From: Schlesneria sp.
GTDB taxonomy: Bacteria; Planctomycetota; Planctomycetia; Planctomycetales; Planctomycetaceae
Assembly (NCBI GenBank): GCA_025353525.1
Contig: JANXOO010000703.1
Span: 1-7,291, forward strand
DNA: 7,291 bases
Reading direction: 5' to 3'
The notes beneath the pieces were generated by a model that did not search any database, had not been told where the DNA came from, and saw only the letters and a program-made list of their open reading frames with translations. Position 1 is the stretch's first letter, and every line of letters begins with the position of its first letter. Positions 1 through 5,781 of the stretch are shown one piece after another. A program made the position numbers and the translations under genes.

Positions 1-42
1 ACTTAAACGTTTAAGTAGAATGTCCCCTTTGTATTTTCGCCG
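1..42. repeat. Palindromic repeat, probably half of a larger mobile palindrome
   Basis: Bases 1-16, ACTTAAACGTTTAAGT, are a perfect palindrome. The sequence following at 17-42 (AGAATGTCCCCTTTGTATTTTCGCCG) breaks up as AGAATGTCCCC, TTTGTATTTT and CGCCG. Read on the minus strand it gives AAATACAAAGGGGACA, which resembles AAATACAGGGGGACA at 4119-4133. GGGGACA-type repeats between genes are, from memory, common in planctomycetes and can be associated with REP-type (RAYT) transposases. The left half would lie outside the window, so the full extent and type cannot be seen. The palindrome itself is certain; calling it mobile is inference. Confidence 0.55.
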
Positions 43-291
43 ATTGTGGGCATATCGTTGTGGTGAGGCATCAAACGGTGCGAGGTCTTCGAGCCACTTC
101 TTGTAGTCTTCGTGCAGACCGGGTTCGTCATCGTTGATGAAAACAGACGCCGTAATGTGCATGGCATTGCAAAGCAGAATGCCTTCCGCGATTCCGCTTC
201 GGCTCACGATGTCCTGGATCGTTGGCGTGATGTTCTGGAATGCCATCCGGGCCGGAAGCTTGAAGGTCAGGTATTCGGTATGCGATTTCAT
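1..291 (-). CDS. yjbQ: YjbQ (UPF0047) family protein, 3' part missing or disrupted
   Basis: The ATG at 291-289 opens a frame of 97 codons that runs off the left window edge. Seen: the N-terminus [15 protein letters not shown], then [14 protein letters not shown], then the family signature [20 protein letters not shown] at residues 41-60 (His46 is the conserved histidine), then [11 protein letters not shown] and YAHN at residues 80-83. Known: this small family is usually about 135-150 residues long, has been linked to weak thiamine-phosphate synthase activity, and its true role is unsettled. Expected after HN is a GEDNADAHLKR-like stretch. Here the frame reads [14 protein letters not shown] instead, while the +1 frame reads GEN at 41-33. 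The break coincides with a palindromic repeat at the edge, so the gene may be interrupted or frameshifted (inference). The start codon overlaps the stop of the DUF2071 gene as ATGA, which supports the start and suggests translational coupling. Family call is firm; intactness is doubtful. Confidence 0.8.
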   Translation of the reverse strand, partial: MKSHTEYLTFKLPARMAFQNITPTIQDIVSRSGIAEGILLCNAMHITASVFINDDEPGLHEDYKKWLEDLAPFDASPQRYAHNRRKYKGDILLKRLS

Positions 292-1064
292 GGGATTCGA
301 CCTGTTTCCAATCGGCTGCCGGATCGTACGACAATTTCTGATCCGTCCGCGACGAATGATGATGTCGGAGGACGCGAGAGTACGTCCGCGAATTCAGGTC
401 CGTAAAGCGATGCGACATCGCACTCAAACCGACTCGACACGAGCGGCCAGACGCGCCACGACGGATGTTCGACGTTGTATTCGATCGTTCCTCCGTCGCG
501 TTGTGTTGTGTAGCCCCAGTAGTGCTCGGTGATGAACTGCTCTTCGGATTCGGCCACCAGCGGTAGCGGCGCGTTCTTGATGTTGGCTTTGAGTTCGGCC
601 CAGTCACTGCGCCATTTCCATGAGTAGGAAAATGTTCCCAGTCCTTCGTTTGAACTTGCGGGACGTTCGATGCGATGCCGCATTGGGAGCGTCACGTAGT
701 TTTCATTGTAAACACGGCGAGCCACCATCGTCACGGCGTGAAGTGGAACGATTTCCTTGATGAAAACGACACCTCGACGCCATTCGTTGCCCGCCTGCCG
801 CCGCACATAGAACCGCAGATTGACCTCGCTGAAGTTTTGGTGAAACGGGATCGGCCAGCCGAGCAGTTTTGTGTTCAGGAACCGAAAACCGACGAGACTG
901 ACGAATGTTCGACCCTGCCAGAAATCGAGTTCCGTGCCCAAAGGAACCCGATGGCTTAACAAATCCGGGGAAACCTCGAAATTCATCATCACCAGGTGCC
1001 GCCATTCGGCAGTGAGGAATACCCGGCGCTGACCGGCCTGGTCGAGCGGATTTATCAAAGACAT
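288..1064 (-). CDS. DUF2071 (YqjF-like) family protein
   Basis: A complete 258-residue protein of the DUF2071/YqjF family. Seen: the family opening [19 protein letters not shown] at residues 13-31, [20 protein letters not shown] at 41-60, then [13 protein letters not shown] (77-89), [12 protein letters not shown] (96-107), YNENY (119-123), and the late block [12 protein letters not shown]...[11 protein letters not shown] (181-206). No signal peptide or membrane segment is evident, so it is probably cytoplasmic. The biochemical function of the family is not established; the fold has been compared with acetoacetate decarboxylase-like proteins. A TTG at 1067 is also in frame, but the adjoining ATG at 1064 is the more natural start; neither has a strong ribosome site. 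It lies 39 bp after the rhodanese gene and its TGA overlaps the ATG of the YjbQ gene, so the three are probably one transcript. Family call is firm, function unknown. Confidence 0.9.
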   Translation of the reverse strand: MSLINPLDQAGQRRVFLTAEWRHLVMMNFEVSPDLLSHRVPLGTELDFWQGRTFVSLVGFRFLNTKLLGWPIPFHQNFSEVNLRFYVRRQAGNEWRRGVVFIKEIVPLHAVTMVARRVYNENYVTLPMRHRIERPASSNEGLGTFSYSWKWRSDWAELKANIKNAPLPLVAESEEQFITEHYWGYTTQRDGGTIEYNVEHPSWRVWPLVSSRFECDVASLYGPEFADVLSRPPTSSFVADGSEIVVRSGSRLETGRIP

Positions 1065-1103
1065 CAATGCAATCCGCGGAAAGTCGAATTCAGGGCGATC
1101 AAA

Positions 1104-1436
1104 TCAATATCGTGGTACCGACGGATCGATCTGCTGTGACCATTCGTCGATCCCACCAGACATGTTAGTGACGCTGGCAAATCCCTGCTGACGAAGCCAG
1201 TTCGTCACACGCATGCTTCGCCCGCCGTGGTGGCAATGGACGACGATCGATGCGTCGCGATGCTGTTCCAGCTCGCTAACGCGATCCGCCAGTGCACTCA
1301 TGGGAATCAGAGTGGTACCGGGAATATGCGATGTCGCGTATTCGTCAACTTCCCGGCAGTCGACGAACAAAAACGGAGTTCCCGAATCGAGCCATGCCTT
1401 GACGGCACGGCAATCCATTTCCAAAGGTGCTGCCAT
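1104..1436 (-). CDS. Single-domain rhodanese (sulfurtransferase-like)
   Basis: A 110-residue single rhodanese domain, about the length of GlpE-type stand-alone rhodaneses. Seen: the N-terminal FVDCREVDEYATSHIPGTTLIP (residues 24-45, CH2A-like region), then the active-site loop HCHHGGRS at 67-74 with the candidate persulfide cysteine Cys68 and Arg73, and the closing NMSGGIDEWSQQIDP (91-105). Known: such proteins carry sulfane sulfur on the loop cysteine and pass it to an acceptor such as cyanide, thioredoxin or a sulfur-transfer partner. The CHHGGRS loop is the common form in rhodaneses of this size and in MoeB/ThiF C-terminal domains. No signal peptide, so cytoplasmic. The ATG at 1436 is preceded by a modest AGG about 8 nt upstream. 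It sits between a small hypothetical gene (42 bp upstream) and DUF2071 (39 bp downstream). The physiological acceptor is unknown. Confidence 0.93.
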   Translation of the reverse strand: MAAPLEMDCRAVKAWLDSGTPFLFVDCREVDEYATSHIPGTTLIPMSALADRVSELEQHRDASIVVHCHHGGRSMRVTNWLRQQGFASVTNMSGGIDEWSQQIDPSVPRY

Positions 1437-1478
1437 CGAACGACCTGTTCTTTTTCGCGGGGTGAACTGCCGGTCGCC

Positions 1479-1688
1479 TTATCGCGAGATTTGCTCGCGG
1501 GCAAACTGCCTTGCCATTTTATAGGCATGTCGCAGCGTAAAAACCCGGGTCTCCATCTGCTCTTCGCTGAAATATTTGCCGACGTCACTGGCGGGCAAAC
1601 CGGCCAGCGAAATCATCAGTGGCATCAGATCGAGGAATTCCCGGTAACGGCGTTGCTGGTCGGCGGCTGAGGTGTCGGCGCTTGACAT
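1479..1688 (-). CDS. Small conserved hypothetical protein (69 aa)
   Basis: A 69-residue soluble protein without a named function. Seen: a short polar N-terminus, then RYREFLDLMPLMISLAGLP at residues 14-32, YFSEEQMETRVFTLRHAYK at 39-57 and a basic helix-like end ARQFAREQISR. The composition suggests an all-helical fold, with no cysteine cluster and no membrane segment. From memory, short planctomycete proteins share the RYREFLDL...LAGLP...YF.E.Q.E.R...LRHAYK pattern, so I treat it as a real lineage-specific gene rather than a chance frame. The start at 1688 is well supported by AGGAG seven bases upstream. It is the first gene of the minus-strand cluster leading into rhodanese, DUF2071 and YjbQ, 42 bp before the rhodanese. 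I cannot give a function. Confidence 0.8.
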   Translation of the reverse strand: MSSADTSAADQQRRYREFLDLMPLMISLAGLPASDVGKYFSEEQMETRVFTLRHAYKMARQFAREQISR

Positions 1689-1695
1689 GATGTGA

Positions 1696-1700
1696 CTCCT
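1696..1700 (-). promoter_or_regulatory. Ribosome binding site of the 69-aa gene
   Basis: On the minus strand AGGAG stands seven bases before the ATG at 1688 (AGGAGTCACATCATG). It is the clearest Shine-Dalgarno site of the left cluster and fixes this start. It partly overlaps the first copy of the 18-bp-spaced repeat. Confidence 0.8.
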
Positions 1701-1730
1701 GAAAAAATCAGCGTGCCTGAAAAAATCAGC
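1698..1730. repeat. Two tandem copies of a 15-bp repeat, period 18
   Basis: CCTGAAAAAATCAGC occurs exactly at 1698-1712 and again at 1716-1730. Each copy contains CTGA...TCAG, so it is itself a small inverted repeat with an A-rich centre. The copies sit directly upstream of the minus-strand 69-aa gene, and the first one includes bases of its ribosome site. A third CTGAAAAA starts at 1771 and an inverted TTTTTCAG ends at 1824. This may be a regulator site, or remains of a spreading repeat. Confidence 0.8.
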
Positions 1731-1770
1731 TTGAGTGTACGGCGACGGGCTGGAAAGGAAATACCAGTCG

Positions 1771-1824
1771 CTGAAAAAGTGGGGCAGGCACCAGAAAGAT
1801 CCAGAGCCAGTCCCCGTTTTTCAG
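1771..1824. terminator. Inverted repeat, terminator-like, probably REP-type element
   Basis: The left arm CTGAAAAAGTGGGGCAGGC (1771-1789) pairs imperfectly with the right arm GCCAGTCCCCGTTTTTCAG (1806-1824), leaving a 16-base loop. The GC-rich inner stem is followed by a T run on either strand, so it could stop transcription in both directions. It begins 35 bp after the stop of the FHA gene, in the right place to end that transcript. The GGGGACTGGC core also resembles planctomycete intergenic repeats (from memory), so it may be a REP-type element doing the work of a terminator. Confidence 0.6.
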
Positions 1825-1858
1825 CCGGTCAGTTTTCCACTGCTGATCGCGTCTCAAT

Positions 1859-2833
1859 TCAACTGCGGCGATTCATATACTGTTTGATGATATCGGCGGC
1901 AGATGTCGAAGGTTTTTCTTCTTTTTTGGCACCAGCGGCGGCAGGTGCGGCTGCCGGTTTCGCTCCGGTATCTTCCGGGTTGGGCAATCGAACGGCGGGA
2001 ATATCGGATTCGGCGGCTTCAGATTCCGGTGCTTCTGTCACAGCTGCTGGCGGTTGGGCTGCGACGACGGCGGAGGGATATCCCTGCTGCATCGGGTTCA
2101 TTTGTGGATACCCCATCGGGTACGCCATTGGAGTTCCATAACCCGGTGGTTGACCATATCCCGGCGGCAGTCCGTAACCCTGTGGTTGCCCGTATCCTTG
2201 AGGTTGTCCGTAGCCGGGCGGATACTGCGGATACTGTTGCGGCATATAAGCGCCCGGCATGGGATATCCGGGAGGCGTCATCTGAGGGTAACTTTGCTGA
2301 GGGTAGCCGGGCGGCATTTGACCGGGGTACTGCGGCGGCATCACACCAAAAATTGCAGTATCGTCAGGCATCGCGGCAGGCGGCTCGGCAGGAACCGGCG
2401 TCGGAAACGCCTCAAGTTCATAGCTGGTTTCTGTCTTTTCCGATTGGGTCTCCATTTCGACGGTCGCCATGACCGACGCCGGGGGAGGTGCCGGAGCAGC
2501 AGGTGCTGCTTTGGGAGGCGAAGGCTTTGATGTCACCTGGCGAATCACAACTTCCAGGTCGAGTTTGCCAACCGACACGCGATCGCCCGATTTCAGAATG
2601 GCTTCACCGCGAAGGTTGACACCGTTCAGCATCGTCCCGTTGGTGCTTCCGAGGTCCCGTAGCCGGATTGCGTAATCGTCGATCGAAAAAACGCAGTGAT
2701 GCCGGCTGACGAGGTCGCTGTTTGGTCGAAGGTGGCAGTCTTGCTCCCTTCCCACGAGAAACTTTTTTGTACTGAGCGGAATCAGCTTACCCTGGTGTTT
2801 TCCACCAAGAATCTTCAATTCAGCCTGCAACAT
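1859..2833 (-). CDS. FHA-domain protein with PGY-rich tail
   Basis: A 324-residue protein. Seen: an N-terminal forkhead-associated domain at about residues 5-100, with the phosphopeptide-binding motifs GRE (28-30), SRHHC (43-47) and [10 protein letters not shown] (62-71), all key positions present. FHA domains bind phosphothreonine peptides, usually on partners of Ser/Thr kinases, which are abundant in planctomycetes. Residues 101-160 are a Pro/Ala/Glu-rich linker. Residues 160-255 are strongly Pro, Gly, Tyr, Met and Gln rich and include five in-register hexapeptides (205-234). Residues 256-310 are Ala/Pro/Glu rich, and the end [14 protein letters not shown] (311-324) looks like a short amphipathic helix with a basic tip. 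No signal peptide or membrane segment, so cytoplasmic. The ATG is preceded by GGGAG about 10 bases upstream. No kinase or phosphatase is adjacent. The FHA call is firm; the partner is unknown. Confidence 0.93.
   Translation of the reverse strand: MLQAELKILGGKHQGKLIPLSTKKFLVGREQDCHLRPNSDLVSRHHCVFSIDDYAIRLRDLGSTNGTMLNGVNLRGEAILKSGDRVSVGKLDLEVVIRQVTSKPSPPKAAPAAPAPPPASVMATVEMETQSEKTETSYELEAFPTPVPAEPPAAMPDDTAIFGVMPPQYPGQMPPGYPQQSYPQMTPPGYPMPGAYMPQQYPQYPPGYGQPQGYGQPQGYGLPPGYGQPPGYGTPMAYPMGYPQMNPMQQGYPSAVVAAQPPAAVTEAPESEAAESDIPAVRLPNPEDTGAKPAAAPAAAGAKKEEKPSTSAADIIKQYMNRRS
2132..2221 (-). repeat. Coding hexapeptide array P[PQ]GYG[QLT] x5
   Basis: Within the FHA gene, codons 205-234 encode [24 protein letters not shown] and PPGYGT without a break. 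The DNA copies are similar but not identical (synonymous and one-base changes), so selection on the peptide is more likely than very recent duplication. Such tracts can change length between strains. Confidence 0.9.
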
Positions 2834-3095
2834 GAGTCAGACTCTCCCTTAGTCCAGAGGTCCACAATAGATAGAGGAGGTGTGCATACGCTATGATCAG
2901 GTCACGTGATTGTGTAGGCCTCTCGAACGAGAAACCCGATGTAAGTGCTGGCCGCATTGAAACATGTAGATAAGGGAATTGGACTGCCCGAACGCCCCAG
3001 CACTGATAAAAACGTTTATACCACCTACGCTAACAATCCGCCGGTCGACTGTCAACGAGTAACCGTTTCAGATTGTTGAGGTGTTGAGGGAGGCA
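2834..3095. other. Gene-free spacer between two minus-strand genes
   Basis: This 262-bp stretch has no convincing gene. It should carry the FHA promoter and the end of the lipoprotein transcript. The only hints are a weak minus-strand match, TTGACA at 3055-3050 with TAGCGT 17 bp further (3032-3027), and an 8-bp palindrome TCACGTGA at 2902-2909. Neither is strong, and I see no clear terminator after 3096. Confidence 0.4.
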
Positions 3096-3956
3096 TCAAT
3101 GTACGGACGAGCGGCCCGAATCGATGACGCGCACGACCAATACGCGCTGCTTCGCCATCCCGTGATCGGTGTGACAGAAAAATCGGTCGCCCATGGTTCC
3201 ATCGGCATCGCACGTCGAAGTCACGAGAATCAGTTCGCCGACGTTCATTGTGACACTGAAACGCTGGCCATGCCGAACGTCGATTTCCTGCCCGCCGCGC
3301 AGCAAAAACCCGTTTTCAGTCGGCGTGAAGCGAGTCTGCTGACCTCCGTGGTGAATTTCTGGCAAGAAATCGACCCGGACCCAACCTTCCTGCAGTCGGC
3401 TGGCCTTCATGCGGAAGACGCAACCTGCCTGCACGTATTGAAGCGACTTCGTTCGATCTCCTTCACGGACTGAAATCTCGCATTGATCACGAACGATGCC
3501 AGTTGGAATCTCGGTCTCGACTCCGGGTGCCACATAACGCCGAAATCCCATCACAGGACGGCTACCCTCGGTGGTATCGTCCTGAATTTCAGCCACTCGC
3601 CCCAGTAACCGCTGAACGGAAGGAGGCGGGTTCGAACTGACATTTCCGATTCGTAACCCGTTGTCGTGCAACAACATTCTGGTTTCCGTCGCCAGCGAAC
3701 CGATTTGATCGATGTCTTTCCAGATTCCGGTCGTCAGCAGGTGGTCTTCGGCAGGTCGTTCGAGTAAGAAAACTTCCAGCAAAATGGCTTCCGGAGAGGC
3801 CTGAATCGGCGGCAAAACAGGTCGATTCGACGATTGTGATGAGGACCGGTGTGAGGCAGGAATCAACGCACAACCGATGGCGGCAAAAAGGCACATGCCA
3901 ACCGCCAGAATTGGCAGTAGCAGTCCGAAAACAAATTGGCGAACGTGCGGGAACAA
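3096..3956 (-). CDS. Probable lipoprotein, planctomycete family of unknown function
   Basis: The stop at 3096 is firm; the start is not. The frame is open up to a GTG at 4115 (339 residues), but that GTG has no ribosome site, only a C-rich upstream strand. I prefer the TTG at 3956 (286 residues), because it places a classical lipoprotein signal at the very start: HVRQ, hydrophobic FVFGLLLPILAVGMCLFAA, then AIGC with Cys29 as the lipidation site. Seen after a Ser-rich linker: ILLEVFLLERP, IWKDIDQIG, LLHDNGLRIGN and PPPSVQRLL, then a beta-rich half with VDFLPEIHHGG, TENGFLLRGGQEIDVRHGQ, NVGELILV, GDRFF and QRVLVVRV. From memory this pattern recurs in planctomycete hypothetical proteins. The second half faintly recalls secretin-like beta domains, but I would not assign that. 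Likely anchored outside the cytoplasmic membrane. It is divergent from the dehydrogenase gene. Confidence 0.75.
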   Translation of the reverse strand: MFPHVRQFVFGLLLPILAVGMCLFAAIGCALIPASHRSSSQSSNRPVLPPIQASPEAILLEVFLLERPAEDHLLTTGIWKDIDQIGSLATETRMLLHDNGLRIGNVSSNPPPSVQRLLGRVAEIQDDTTEGSRPVMGFRRYVAPGVETEIPTGIVRDQCEISVREGDRTKSLQYVQAGCVFRMKASRLQEGWVRVDFLPEIHHGGQQTRFTPTENGFLLRGGQEIDVRHGQRFSVTMNVGELILVTSTCDADGTMGDRFFCHTDHGMAKQRVLVVRVIDSGRSSVH

Positions 3957-4118
3957 GTGCGTATCCGCAGGGGTGGAGACCGTAGAAAACCGGATGTACG
4001 AAGGGAGATACGCGGAATCTACTCCTGTCACGTCGTTCGTGTCAATTTGAGTTCCGGAACCTGCCGTAAACAGCCCTGGTTTTCGGCAAGGGTTTGTCGC
4101 GAAGTCACCGTTCACGGG

Positions 4119-4141
4119 AAATACAGGGGGACAGGGGGACA
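4119..4141. repeat. G-rich tandem repeat, GGGGGACA x2
   Basis: GGGGGACA is repeated head to tail at 4126-4133 and 4134-4141, preceded by AAATACA. The sequence AAATACAGGGGGACA resembles AAATACAAAGGGGACA on the minus strand of the left window edge, so the two may be pieces of one repeat family. It lies just upstream of the longest possible start of the lipoprotein gene, which speaks against that start. The remainder of the 4116-4354 spacer shows no gene; a TACAAT at 4296-4301 is a weak -10 candidate for the dehydrogenase without a matching -35. Confidence 0.6.
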
Positions 4142-4354
4142 GGCCCAGTTTTGCTGGCGAAACCCTCGTTGGAGACGCTTTCGGAGCTCGTGGCTCAGGT
4201 TTATTCGCTGCAAAAATGCGTCAGTCCCCGGCCCGTGAACGGTTAAGACGCGAACAACAATTCTGTGTGCGGTACACGCACTTGAGACTGGGCGTTACAA
4301 TAATCACACGTGGAAACGATCTTTTTTTCGTTTAGTTAAAATCGGAAACACTTG

Positions 4355-5347
4355 ATGCAAAAAGTTGTCTGTACGGCTCTGACGGGCGGGACTGGTCCCC
4401 ATTACGACATTCTCGCGAAGGCGGGCTTCACGATCGTTGATTCTCCCCCCGAATTGAATATCTACAAATTGGAGAATCTGCGGACGCTGGCGCACGACTG
4501 CGTGGCGGTTGTTGCCGGATCGGAACCATGGCCGGAATCGCTGATCGCTGCTTGCCCCGGCCTGCGCGTCCTGTCGCGTACGGGTGTCGGATACGATGCG
4601 ATTGATGTCGCAGCGTGCGATCGACAGGACGTCATTGTCGCGACAACACCGGGTGTAAACCATCATGCAGTTGCTGAACACACGTTCGCGATGCTGCTTG
4701 GCATTGCACGCGGATTTCCGTCTCGCGACCAACACGTGCGAGCGTGTACATGGCTGCGAAAGTCGACGCCGCGTGTGATGGGTCGGACGTTGGGAATTGT
4801 GGGACTCGGTCGAATCGGCCGCGCCGTCGCCACACGAGCCGTTGGGTTAGGAATGAAAGTAGTGGCCTACGAACCGTATCCGCAGAAGGAATTTTGCGAG
4901 CAGTGGGGCATTGAACTCGCATCTTTCGAAAGTCTGTTGTCGGCATCGGACTACGTCACGCTGCATTTGCCGATGAGTCGCGAGACCAGGCACGTGATGA
5001 ACGACAAAACATTCGCGCTGATGAAACCGGGTTCTGTGCTTGTCAATACCGCGCGCGGGTTACTCGTCGACGAAAAGGCACTGGTTCGAGCGTTGCAATC
5101 GGGACATTTGCGAGGTGCCGGTCTCGATGTGTTTGAAGTCGAACCGCTTCCCGCCGACAGCCCGTTACTAAAACTGGACAACGTTCTTTTGAGCGGACAT
5201 CTGGCCGGACTCGATGTGGAATCGCATCACGATACTCTGACGATGGCTGCGGAGACGATCGTGTCGCTGTCGAAAGGCGGCTGGCCTGCTGAATGTGTCC
5301 GGAATCTGCCTGGAGTCAAAGACTGGAAATGGTCTCGCTCGAACTGA
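4355..5347 (+). CDS. D-isomer-specific 2-hydroxyacid dehydrogenase (SerA-like, no ACT domain)
   Basis: A complete 330-residue NAD-dependent dehydrogenase of the D-2-hydroxyacid family, catalytically intact by inspection. Seen: a substrate domain (1-100) with LSRTGVGYDAIDVAA at 73-87, the Rossmann motif GLGRIG at 150-155, an acidic Glu173 in AYEPY (second strand, favouring NAD over NADP), the signature LMKPGSVLVNTARGLLVDE (222-240), Arg234, GLDVFEVEP with Glu263, and GHLAG with His282. Arg/Glu/His is the family triad. The length fits phosphoglycerate dehydrogenase-like enzymes lacking the C-terminal regulatory ACT domain. The C-terminus ends NLPGVKDWKWSRSN rather than in a tetramerising or ACT extension. 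The substrate cannot be told: 3-phosphoglycerate, glyoxylate/hydroxypyruvate or another 2-oxoacid are possible, and no serine or C1 genes are nearby. The ATG at 4355 follows GGAAA at 4344-4348; a TTG at 4352 is in frame but less likely. A terminator follows at 5439. Confidence 0.95.
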   Translation: MQKVVCTALTGGTGPHYDILAKAGFTIVDSPPELNIYKLENLRTLAHDCVAVVAGSEPWPESLIAACPGLRVLSRTGVGYDAIDVAACDRQDVIVATTPGVNHHAVAEHTFAMLLGIARGFPSRDQHVRACTWLRKSTPRVMGRTLGIVGLGRIGRAVATRAVGLGMKVVAYEPYPQKEFCEQWGIELASFESLLSASDYVTLHLPMSRETRHVMNDKTFALMKPGSVLVNTARGLLVDEKALVRALQSGHLRGAGLDVFEVEPLPADSPLLKLDNVLLSGHLAGLDVESHHDTLTMAAETIVSLSKGGWPAECVRNLPGVKDWKWSRSN

Positions 5348-5389
5348 AAGATGTCAGGACTTCGGACGCCGGAATCGCTTATAGTACTT

Positions 5390-5403
5390 ACGTTTGAAAA
5401 CGT
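5390..5403. promoter_or_regulatory. Operator-like palindrome
   Basis: ACGTTTGAAAACGT has perfect 6-bp arms and a 2-base centre, 43 bp after the dehydrogenase stop and before the Cys-rich membrane protein gene. It lies upstream of the terminator, so its role in the following gene is doubtful. It could be a chance palindrome. Confidence 0.25.
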
Positions 5404-5438
5404 TGAGCGGCGCCAGGATTTTCGGAGTCGAGGAATCC

Positions 5439-5477
5439 CAGCCCTTACGCGACTGAGCTCGCCAGGGCTGTTTGTTT
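5439..5477 (+). terminator. Intrinsic terminator after the dehydrogenase gene
   Basis: CAGCCCT (5439-5445) pairs with AGGGCTG (5464-5470), and inside it GCGA pairs with TCGC, giving a two-part stem. TTTGTTT follows directly. It lies 92 bp downstream of the dehydrogenase stop and separates it from the next plus-strand gene. Confidence 0.7.
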
Positions 5478-5545
5478 AGTGTAATTATGGGTTGCGGGGA
5501 ACTCCCGTGGCCTGGTTTCCGTTCTCATCACGTTTCTGATCACCC

Positions 5546-5549
5546 GGAG
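5546..5549 (+). promoter_or_regulatory. Ribosome binding site of the Cys-rich membrane protein gene
   Basis: GGAG stands seven bases before the GTG at 5557. It decides that GTG is the start; no ATG lies in that frame nearby, and the overlapping ATG-started frame at 5564 has no such site. Confidence 0.7.
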
Positions 5550-5556
5550 CCGAATC

Positions 5557-5763
5557 GTGAACTTTGACTGGCAATTCGTCGTCGTTGCTGCCTGTGTCGC
5601 GTGGGCGGCGGCGGTCCTTGTACGGCGCAGCTACCGGCTGTTTTCCGAGCCGACAGAGGGACTCGCTTCTTGCGGGTCCGGCGGCTGCCACGGCTGCCCT
5701 TCCAATTTGCCTTCACCGGCAAGCGGTTTGGTTCAATTGGATATGAAGCCCCCGCGATCGTAG
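5557..5763 (+). CDS. FeoB-associated-type Cys-rich membrane protein (68 aa)
   Basis: A 68-residue single-span membrane protein. Seen: a hydrophobic helix at about residues 6-22 (FVVVAACVAWAAAVLV), then the positive RRSYR at 23-27, which places the C-terminus inside the cell, then the cysteine motif CGSGGCHGC (Cys39, Cys44, Cys47) and a Pro/Ser-rich tail. Known: proteins of the FeoB-associated Cys-rich family share this layout of short helix and Gly/Cys cluster and are often found near feoB or other ferrous-iron genes. Here no feoA or feoB is in view, so the link to iron is by family only. The start is a GTG with a good GGAG seven bases upstream. It converges on the H1-like gene with 18 bp between the stops. 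I am fairly sure it is real; its partner is unknown. Confidence 0.8.
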   Translation: MNFDWQFVVVAACVAWAAAVLVRRSYRLFSEPTEGLASCGSGGCHGCPSNLPSPASGLVQLDMKPPRS

Positions 5764-5781
5764 GGCTTCTTGCCCGTTCGC

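Noticed and set aside
128..607. Minus-strand open frame of 159 codons over the DUF2071/YjbQ junction
   Set aside because: It is a shadow in another frame; the DUF2071 and YjbQ frames carry clear family motifs over the same bases.
2132..2221. Short repeats that could look like a CRISPR array
   Set aside because: They are 18-bp coding units without spacers, in frame with the FHA protein.
1692..2530. Plus-strand open frames across the FHA gene
   Set aside because: They are antisense to the PGY-rich and Ala-rich FHA tail, whose low complexity keeps other frames open; no motif and no ribosome site.
3081..3473. Plus-strand open frame of 130 codons
   Set aside because: It lies antisense to the lipoprotein gene and its translation shows no family pattern.
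4304..4735. Minus-strand open frame of 143 codons
   Set aside because: It is antisense to the start of the dehydrogenase, which has complete domain motifs.
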